DNA from: Candidatus Hydrogenedentota bacterium
GTDB lineage: Bacteria > Hydrogenedentota > Hydrogenedentia > Hydrogenedentales > CAITNO01
Length of the DNA stretch: 5,429 bases
Assembly (NCBI GenBank): GCA_007124105.1
Contig: SLFT01000432.1
Span: 1-5,429 of the forward strand
Direction of reading: 5' to 3'
The notes under the pieces are model-generated. The model did not search any database, had not been told where the DNA came from, and saw only the letters and a list, made by a program, of their open reading frames with translations. The position numbers and the translations under genes were made by a program. Below, piece after piece: positions 1-3,944 of the stretch. The first letter of the stretch is position 1. The number at the start of each line of letters is the position of its first letter.

Positions 1-390
1 AATGCTGATTTGGGAATGATTAATGCTGCAGGAAATTGGTGGTATGATAAAAATGGAGAGTTATGTGTTATTTCTCCACAAATTCTTGATACAATGAGTG
101 GAGTTGTTCTTCCAGGAGATAAGAGTCAGATTAAGACTGGAGAGGAAAGAGAAATTGATATTGGTGAGTACAAAACCTATGATGCGTTTGCAAATGGCGA
201 TCCTGATTCGGGCGTTCCCGCTGTTTCAGGAATAGGCATGGCCGCAATACTTGCGGGGATTGTTGGCGTGGGCGCCAGAATGATCCGTGATTCTGAGTCC
301 CGTCCCCATAAACTGGGCAGGGACGATGTTTATGCGCGAAGAAGAATAGAAAGGGAAATGGAACGCGATGGAAATATTCGCGAGTTGTAA
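1..390 (+). CDS. C-terminal part of an unidentified protein with a C-terminal membrane helix (5' end outside the window)
   Basis: I do not recognise this protein. The frame is open from the first base (reading N-A-D-L-G-M...), so the gene very likely begins upstream; the TTG at 10 and ATG at 16 have no convincing ribosome binding site. The visible 129 residues consist of a polar, probably extracytoplasmic stretch (residues 1-71), one hydrophobic Gly/Ala-rich helix (about 72-92, starting VPAVSGIGMAA), then a 33-residue highly charged tail with an Arg-rich RRRIEREMERD segment. A single helix followed by a basic tail suggests a C-terminal anchor with the tail in the cytoplasm. It recalls VPxxG-type C-terminal sorting signals, but the tail is much longer than in those. 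Base composition changes inside the gene: about 36% GC over 1-180 and about 56% over 181-300. It converges on the kinase gene. That it is a real coding region is fairly sure; its function is unknown. Confidence 0.6.
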   Translation, partial: NADLGMINAAGNWWYDKNGELCVISPQILDTMSGVVLPGDKSQIKTGEEREIDIGEYKTYDAFANGDPDSGVPAVSGIGMAAILAGIVGVGARMIRDSESRPHKLGRDDVYARRRIEREMERDGNIREL

Positions 391-602
391 CACCTGCACG
401 GATGGCCTTTTTGAATACCACCTTGAACGACTGCTGTAAGAAACGAGTGCGTCGTGCGTAATATCAAAGCGCTCAGAGCACGAAAACGTCCTTATTCTCT
501 GACCCAATTCGCCATTATTCATGTCTCTCGTTAGTCTGGTTGCGGTGGGTTGCGCTTCATCTACTCTTGCGGATATAGAGATTGGCCTTGCGCCGGAATT
601 AT
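391..602. other. Convergent intergenic gap, no clear feature
   Basis: These 212 bases separate the 3' ends of two convergent genes. I looked for a hairpin followed by a T-run on both strands and found only short weak dyads, such as GCTC-A-GAGC near 470, without a U-tract. A bidirectional terminator would be expected here but is not visible by eye. A short + frame starting at 521 looks superficially like a signal peptide but runs antisense into the kinase gene and is not credited. Confidence 0.5.
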
Positions 603-2009
603 TCAGATGTTGGGCGTCCAGGCCGTCACAGGCAAGGCAAAACCAAAGACGCTTCCCTTGCCTTCTTCGCTGGAGACATAGACCTTGCCGTTGTAGTATT
701 GCATGATGCGTTTTACAATGGAAAGTCCCAATCCGATGCCGGTGGGTCTTTTTCCAGCCACTTGCGCCGGGGCGCGTACAAACTCGCCGAATAGACGTTT
801 CAGATGTTCCTCGGGAACGCCCACGCCCGTATCCTCCACCTCGAATACCGCCATATTTTCATCCAACCGCGTACGCAGAATAATGCGTCCCCCCTCGGGC
901 GTATACTTGAGGGCGTTGGTGACATAGTTCACAGCGGCTTCATGAATCAGGCGGGGCACGGCACGGACATCAGGCAGGGCCGCATCAAGCTCAAGCGTAA
1001 TCCGTTGTTGTTTTCGCGCGGCCGGTTCCTCGTATATTTCCGCAAGCTTTCGTGCGATGTCGTTAAGGTTTACCGGCTGCTCCTGTGCGCGCAGCGCGCC
1101 GCTCTCGAGCGCGGTGAGTTGTTGCAGGTCCTGCACAAGTTCGCTCAACTCCTGCGTACGCACGCGCGCGCGGCCAATCGCAGTGCGCGCATTGTCGGAC
1201 ACCTCTTTCGACCAGAGCGTCTCCACTGTTTCCAGCAGCATGGTGGCGGCTGCGGCGGGCGCTTTGAGGTTGTGTGTGACCAGATGCAGGAAATCGCGCC
1301 GCATTTCGGACAGTTGTTCTAGGTTTTTGTTGAGCGCGCTTAAGGCGCGTTCGCCCCGTTTCAGGGCGGCGGCAATTTCCGAGACCAACAGCGCTGTCAC
1401 AGCGAAAAGAACCGCCTGCACGGCAAGTACGGTGAGCGCGTACCGTCCGCTGATGGGCGTATCCGACACGATTGCGCCGACCGGGGTAAACACGGGCGCC
1501 AGTTCGAGCCACTGGCTGACGACCAAGCCCACGAACAAAAAATATCCAAAGAGTGTGTGATAAAACACGGCCGCGCGCGGCAACAACATGGCCGCCAGGA
1601 TGATGTGCAGGATATAGAAGGAAGCGAAGGGGGACGCGGCGCCGCCGACCAGCCACAGCGCGGCCGTCAAAAACACGAAGTCGAGATTGATGGTAACATG
1701 CATCAGCAACATCAATTGCCAGTAGGATGCCTTCGTTTCCCACGGGCCCCAGTAAAGCAGGGCAAATATACCCAGATTGAAAAGCAGCAGCAGTGCGGCC
1801 AGAATGTGCAGTTCCAGCACCGGCAGATTCTCGACGCCCACCACATAGGTCGCAAACCATGCGCCGGTCACGATGGCCGCGACAACGCCAAAACGGCCGC
1901 CGGAATACACAAAAAGTCGCGCGCGCAGGAATCGCGGACTGACGAGAAACGACGGCGCATCCCCCAGCAGTGACTTTTTTATCGTCTTTGGCGCGGGCTC
2001 GTCCGACAT
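603..2009 (-). CDS. Six-helix membrane sensor histidine kinase with RegB/PrrB-like membrane domain
   Basis: The product (468 aa) should be an inner-membrane sensor kinase that autophosphorylates on a histidine and passes the phosphate to a response regulator. The N-terminus is cytoplasmic. Six hydrophobic helices follow at about 41-59, 66-88, 98-121, 128-145, 149-168 and 187-213, with GGAASPF (122-128) in the short loop between helices 3 and 4. This matches in place and form the GGxxNPF quinone-site heptapeptide of RegB/PrrB kinases. A charged linker (215-238) leads to the HisKA domain with H246 in THNLKAP, then the HATPase domain: N box N361/N365 (NALKYTP), G1 D393-TGVG, F box near 407, G2 GIGLGLS (424-430). 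The kinase core looks complete, but the acidic residue normally after the His is Asn247. The protein has no cysteine, so RegB-type thiol switching is not possible. No response regulator lies beside it in this window. The start at 2009 is backed by a strong GAGGAG. The kinase call is very secure; the quinone/redox signal is inference. Confidence 0.93.
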   Translation of the reverse strand: MSDEPAPKTIKKSLLGDAPSFLVSPRFLRARLFVYSGGRFGVVAAIVTGAWFATYVVGVENLPVLELHILAALLLLFNLGIFALLYWGPWETKASYWQLMLLMHVTINLDFVFLTAALWLVGGAASPFASFYILHIILAAMLLPRAAVFYHTLFGYFLFVGLVVSQWLELAPVFTPVGAIVSDTPISGRYALTVLAVQAVLFAVTALLVSEIAAALKRGERALSALNKNLEQLSEMRRDFLHLVTHNLKAPAAAATMLLETVETLWSKEVSDNARTAIGRARVRTQELSELVQDLQQLTALESGALRAQEQPVNLNDIARKLAEIYEEPAARKQQRITLELDAALPDVRAVPRLIHEAAVNYVTNALKYTPEGGRIILRTRLDENMAVFEVEDTGVGVPEEHLKRLFGEFVRAPAQVAGKRPTGIGLGLSIVKRIMQYYNGKVYVSSEEGKGSVFGFALPVTAWTPNI

Positions 2010-2017
2010 GCCGACTT

Positions 2018-2023
2018 CTCCTC
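2018..2023 (-). promoter_or_regulatory. Ribosome binding site of the kinase gene
   Basis: On the minus strand GAGGAG lies 8 bases before the ATG at 2009. This fixes the start and argues against longer upstream frames. Confidence 0.75.
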
Positions 2024-2031
2024 ATTCTTAT

Positions 2032-2039
2032 GTGATCAC
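2032..2039. promoter_or_regulatory. 8-bp perfect palindrome GTGATCAC before the kinase gene
   Basis: The palindrome sits about 23 bases upstream of the kinase start, between the weak -10 candidate and the Shine-Dalgarno, where a repressor could bind. It is short and contains a GATC site, so chance is a real alternative. Confidence 0.2.
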
Positions 2040-2215
2040 TGAATGCTTACTTTGGTATAACCGAAAGTCTTTTGGAAACAGCCGCTACTGGGAACGCGCA
2101 GGCACCACCTATTCCAAGTGATGTAGTACCCGGCACCTATCTCGCCGGATTTCCGTTGCGCCGCAATCCGACATCACGTCAGCATAGCATGTTTACGACA
2201 TGACATTCACATATT

Positions 2216-3679
2216 TCATGACTCCGCGTTTGGGTTCGGTGTTGGGAACCGAGCGCCGGCGTCGCGTTGCCATTCTCGCAGCATTGCGAGCAATTCATCC
2301 CTTTTTTCCGGTATAGTTGAGGCGAGATTGTTTTGTTCGCCTATGTCCTCGTCCAGGTTGTACAGTTCGACGCGGTTATCCTCGAAGAACGCAATCAGCT
2401 TCCAAGGCCCGAGCCGTATTGCTGCGCCGGGCGAGCCGCCCTGGTTGCCGTAGTGGGGATAATGCCAGAACAACGGTCGGTTGTCCGGTAATGATTCGCC
2501 GCGCAGCAGCGGCGCGAAGCTGACGCCGTCGCAGTGCTGATCCGGACGTTGTCTCAGTCCGGCCATCTCCAGCATGGTCGGGTAAAAGTCCGTGCTGGTC
2601 ACCGGATGGTCGCATTCGCTCCCCGGCGCGACTACGTCGGGCCATTTGACAATCATGGGCACGCGGACACCGCCTTCATACAGCCATCCCTTGCCGGCGC
2701 GCAGGGGCACATTGCTTGTGGGGGAGCCCTCGCTGGTGGACAGGCCGCCGTTGTCGGACATGAAGATGACCGCGGTGTTCCCGGCCAGTCCCTGCCGGTC
2801 GAGCGCGTCCAGCACTGTACCCACAGCCGTGTCCATCGCCTCTATCATGGCGGCATACACGGCATGGTTCTGTACCTGCCGCGCCTCGCGTTCGCCCTCG
2901 GGCAGGAATTCCGGACCGTCATGCCGCACCTGCCTGGCCTTCGCTTCGTATTTCGCGATGAGGTCTTCCCGGGCGCGCAGCGGCGTGTGGGGCAAGTAAA
3001 AGGAAAAGAAGAGCAGAAACGGGTCATCGTTCACGTCGTCAATGAAATCAGCGCATTCGCGGGCCAGCCGCTCGGGCAGATATTCACCGTCCGGACCGTC
3101 CTCCAACTTCGGGTTCTGATAGGGCGCGAAATACGAGCGCGGGCTGCCGAGATGATGACCGCCCTTGTTGATCTCGAAGCCGTGATCCTCGGGATAATGC
3201 CCCTCACCGCCCAGGTGCCATTTTCCGGCAAAAAAGGTACGATAGTTTTCTCCCAGGAGCGCCTCGGCGATGGTAACTTCATCCAAGGGCATTTGCTCTT
3301 CGTAGGGCGCGGGCAGTAGCGGTTTATGGCGCGTACCCCGGTGGTTATGGACGGTGTCGGGCTGTGGCGCGCCGAACCAATCAGTAGTCGCCAGTCGCGC
3401 GGGGTATTTACCGGTCATGATGCTGACCCGCGTGGGACTGCACACCGGACAGGCCGCGTACGCCTGGGTGAAACGCATCCCCTCGCGCGCCAACCGGTCA
3501 AGATGGGGCGTTTCGTAAAAATCGCTTCCGTAACACCCCAAATCACGCCAACCCAGGTCGTCCGCCAGAATAAAGACAAAATTCATTTTCTCCACGCTGT
3601 CCCCCTGCGCCATCCATATTGGTTTTGCGCAGAGGGCCGAACCCAGCGCCGCCGCTTTCAGGAAATGCCGTCGTTTCAT
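2216..3679 (-). CDS. Tat-exported Cys-type sulfatase (arylsulfatase family, S1)
   Basis: The product (487 aa) should hydrolyse sulfate esters in the periplasm or outside the cell. It starts with a twin-arginine signal (RRHFLK at residues 3-8, hydrophobic stretch to about 18, possible cleavage after AQG at 26), fitting export of a folded, already modified enzyme. The catalytic domain is complete. ILADDLGW carries metal ligands D40/D41. CSPTR (80-84, followed by VSIMTG) is the CxPxR signature whose Cys80 is converted to formylglycine. GKWHLG supplies K153 and H155, and PHTP supplies H231. SDNGG supplies D309/N310, and RAGKGWLYEGG supplies K330. The C-terminal subdomain (about 360-475) has the usual GPWKLI and ELYNLDEDIGEQNNLA motifs. 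Length is normal for the family, with no break. An AAGGAG 7 bases upstream supports the start. Activity needs a formylglycine-generating enzyme or anaerobic sulfatase maturase, not seen here. The sulfated substrate (carbohydrate, aryl or other) cannot be decided from the sequence. It is divergent from the binding-protein gene and shares its control region. Confidence 0.96.
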   Translation of the reverse strand: MKRRHFLKAAALGSALCAKPIWMAQGDSVEKMNFVFILADDLGWRDLGCYGSDFYETPHLDRLAREGMRFTQAYAACPVCSPTRVSIMTGKYPARLATTDWFGAPQPDTVHNHRGTRHKPLLPAPYEEQMPLDEVTIAEALLGENYRTFFAGKWHLGGEGHYPEDHGFEINKGGHHLGSPRSYFAPYQNPKLEDGPDGEYLPERLARECADFIDDVNDDPFLLFFSFYLPHTPLRAREDLIAKYEAKARQVRHDGPEFLPEGEREARQVQNHAVYAAMIEAMDTAVGTVLDALDRQGLAGNTAVIFMSDNGGLSTSEGSPTSNVPLRAGKGWLYEGGVRVPMIVKWPDVVAPGSECDHPVTSTDFYPTMLEMAGLRQRPDQHCDGVSFAPLLRGESLPDNRPLFWHYPHYGNQGGSPGAAIRLGPWKLIAFFEDNRVELYNLDEDIGEQNNLASTIPEKRDELLAMLREWQRDAGARFPTPNPNAES

Positions 3680-3686
3680 ATTCTGA

Positions 3687-3692
3687 CTCCTT
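3687..3692 (-). promoter_or_regulatory. Ribosome binding site of the sulfatase gene
   Basis: AAGGAG on the minus strand, 7 bases before the ATG at 3679. It is near-consensus and confirms the start that includes the Tat signal. Confidence 0.8.
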
Positions 3693-3713
3693 ATGATCGT
3701 GCCGTAACCATTT

Positions 3714-3723
3714 CAGATTGCGC
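3714..3723 (+). repeat. CAGATTGCGC repeat, copy A
   Basis: First of three exact copies of this 10-mer in the divergent control region; the match with copy B extends one base to CAGATTGCGCG. It lies in the predicted 5' leader of the sulfatase mRNA, adjoining the 8-bp hairpin. It may be an operator half or an unrelated repeat. Confidence 0.45.
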
Positions 3724-3742
3724 GTATCTTTACCAGATACGC
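3722..3742. repeat. Perfect 8-bp inverted repeat with 5-base loop in the sulfatase leader
   Basis: GCGTATCT-TTACC-AGATACGC is a perfect stem. In RNA from either strand it would fold as a stable hairpin, ending about 42 bases before the sulfatase start. No T-run follows, so it is not an intrinsic terminator. It could be an operator dyad or an mRNA leader structure. Confidence 0.45.
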
Positions 3743-3760
3743 TCCTGTAACGTCACATTC

Positions 3761-3769
3761 AGTGTAACA
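3761..3769 (-). promoter_or_regulatory. Candidate extended -10 of the sulfatase promoter
   Basis: On the minus strand TGTTACACT fits the extended -10 pattern TGnTAnAnT (hexamer TACACT, 4 of 6 to consensus). No good -35 stands at 16-18 bases; TTGTTC is at 15. Transcription would start near 3754, giving a leader of about 75 bases containing the hairpin and copy A. An imperfect dyad TGTAA-CG-TCACA (3746-3757) overlaps the predicted start, and TGTAAC is repeated directly at 3746 and 3763. Confidence 0.3.
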
Positions 3770-3791
3770 TCTTTTGCCTGTGAACAAAAAC

Positions 3792-3801
3792 CAGATTGCG
3801 C
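3792..3801 (+). repeat. CAGATTGCGC repeat, copy B, just upstream of the -35
   Basis: Second exact copy, here within CCAGATTGCGCG. It ends 3 bases before the -35 of the binding-protein promoter. Its centre is about 43 bases upstream of the predicted transcription start, the usual place for an activator touching RNA polymerase. Confidence 0.5.
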
Positions 3802-3804
3802 GCG

Positions 3805-3833
3805 TTGTTATTAAACGCTGGAGCGGCTATAAT
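3805..3833 (+). promoter_or_regulatory. Sigma70-type promoter of the binding-protein gene
   Basis: TTGTTA (3805-3810, 4 of 6) and a perfect TATAAT (3828-3833) are separated by the ideal 17 bases. Transcription should start near 3840, giving a leader of about 100 bases that contains a small frame, a dyad and repeat copy C. The moderate -35 with a repeat immediately upstream would suit activator dependence. Sigma70-like recognition in this organism is assumed. Confidence 0.65.
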
Positions 3834-3860
3834 GTTTTCGACACTTACTGAAGCGTCGGT

Positions 3861-3944
3861 ATGGAAATGGTGTTAGCCCTCATATCTAACCAGATTTGTG
3901 TAGCGCAATCTGGCGCAACAATGACAAAGGAATACAACGTATGA
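3861..3944 (+). CDS. Possible 27-codon leader peptide overlapping the binding-protein start
   Basis: ATG at 3861 opens a 27-codon frame (MEMVLALISNQ... ending TKEYNV) whose TGA at 3942-3944 overlaps the ATG at 3941 as ATGA, the typical form of translational coupling. It lies wholly downstream of the predicted transcription start. Only a weak GAAG stands 7 bases before it, and the peptide shows no run of one amino acid that would suggest attenuation. A frame this short can arise by chance, so the call is tentative. Confidence 0.2.
   Translation: MEMVLALISNQICVAQSGATMTKEYNV
3890..3913. repeat. Dyad CCAGATT-N10-AATCTGG in the binding-protein leader
   Basis: A perfect 7-bp inverted repeat with a 10-base loop. 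It ends 12 bases before the ribosome binding site and uses the same CCAGATT core as the 10-mer repeats. It may be a two-half operator at about +50 to +74 from the predicted start, or an RNA hairpin affecting translation. A second, weaker dyad GTTAG-N9-CTAAC (3872-3890) shares a base with it. Confidence 0.4.
3903..3912 (-). repeat. CAGATTGCGC repeat, copy C (inverted)
   Basis: Third exact copy, on the minus strand (GCGCAATCTG on +; with the next base it reads CCAGATTGCGC, as copy B). It forms the right arm of the leader dyad. Confidence 0.45.
3926..3931 (+). promoter_or_regulatory. Ribosome binding site of the binding-protein gene
   Basis: AAAGGA stands 9 bases before the ATG at 3941, a reasonable Shine-Dalgarno that favours this start over the out-of-frame ATG at 3921. 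Confidence 0.6.

Larger units (their letters stand above)
2010..2215. other. Gap between sulfatase and kinase genes (kinase leader region)
   Basis: This 206-bp gap separates two genes on the minus strand, long enough for an independent kinase promoter. A TATACC on the minus strand (2054-2059 on +) could be a -10 element, but no good -35 stands 16-18 bases before it. Two small dyads are visible: CATGT-TTACG-ACATG (2188-2202), just after the sulfatase stop, and CCGGC-N9-GCCGG (2130-2148). Neither is followed by a T-run, so I do not call a terminator. Confidence 0.4.

Noticed and set aside
14..36. Lipobox reading of Cys17 in the sulfatase (SALC) instead of a cleavable Tat signal
   Set aside because: Numbers are given in this window only nominally; the residue before Cys17 is Leu, which lipobox signals do not allow, so a plain Tat signal is preferred.
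521..706. Short + frame with a lipoprotein-like beginning (MSLVSLVAVGCASS)
   Set aside because: It has no convincing ribosome binding site, and most of it runs antisense to the well-supported kinase gene, where the translation becomes low-complexity Arg/Cys/Pro sequence.
1063..2025. 320-codon minus-strand frame overlapping the kinase in another frame
   Set aside because: It is Arg/Ala-rich shadow sequence with no domain; the kinase frame has clear membrane helices and HisKA/HATPase motifs.
2130..2202. Dyads after the sulfatase stop considered as a terminator
   Set aside because: Stems are only 5 bp and no T-run follows on the minus strand.
2534..3319. 261-codon + frame antisense to the sulfatase
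   Set aside because: The opposite strand encodes a complete sulfatase with all catalytic motifs. The antisense product shows no recognisable domain and is explained by the low stop frequency in GC-rich DNA.
3921..3944. 7-codon frame starting at ATG 3921
   Set aside because: It is only the end of the 27-codon leader frame and has no ribosome binding site of its own.
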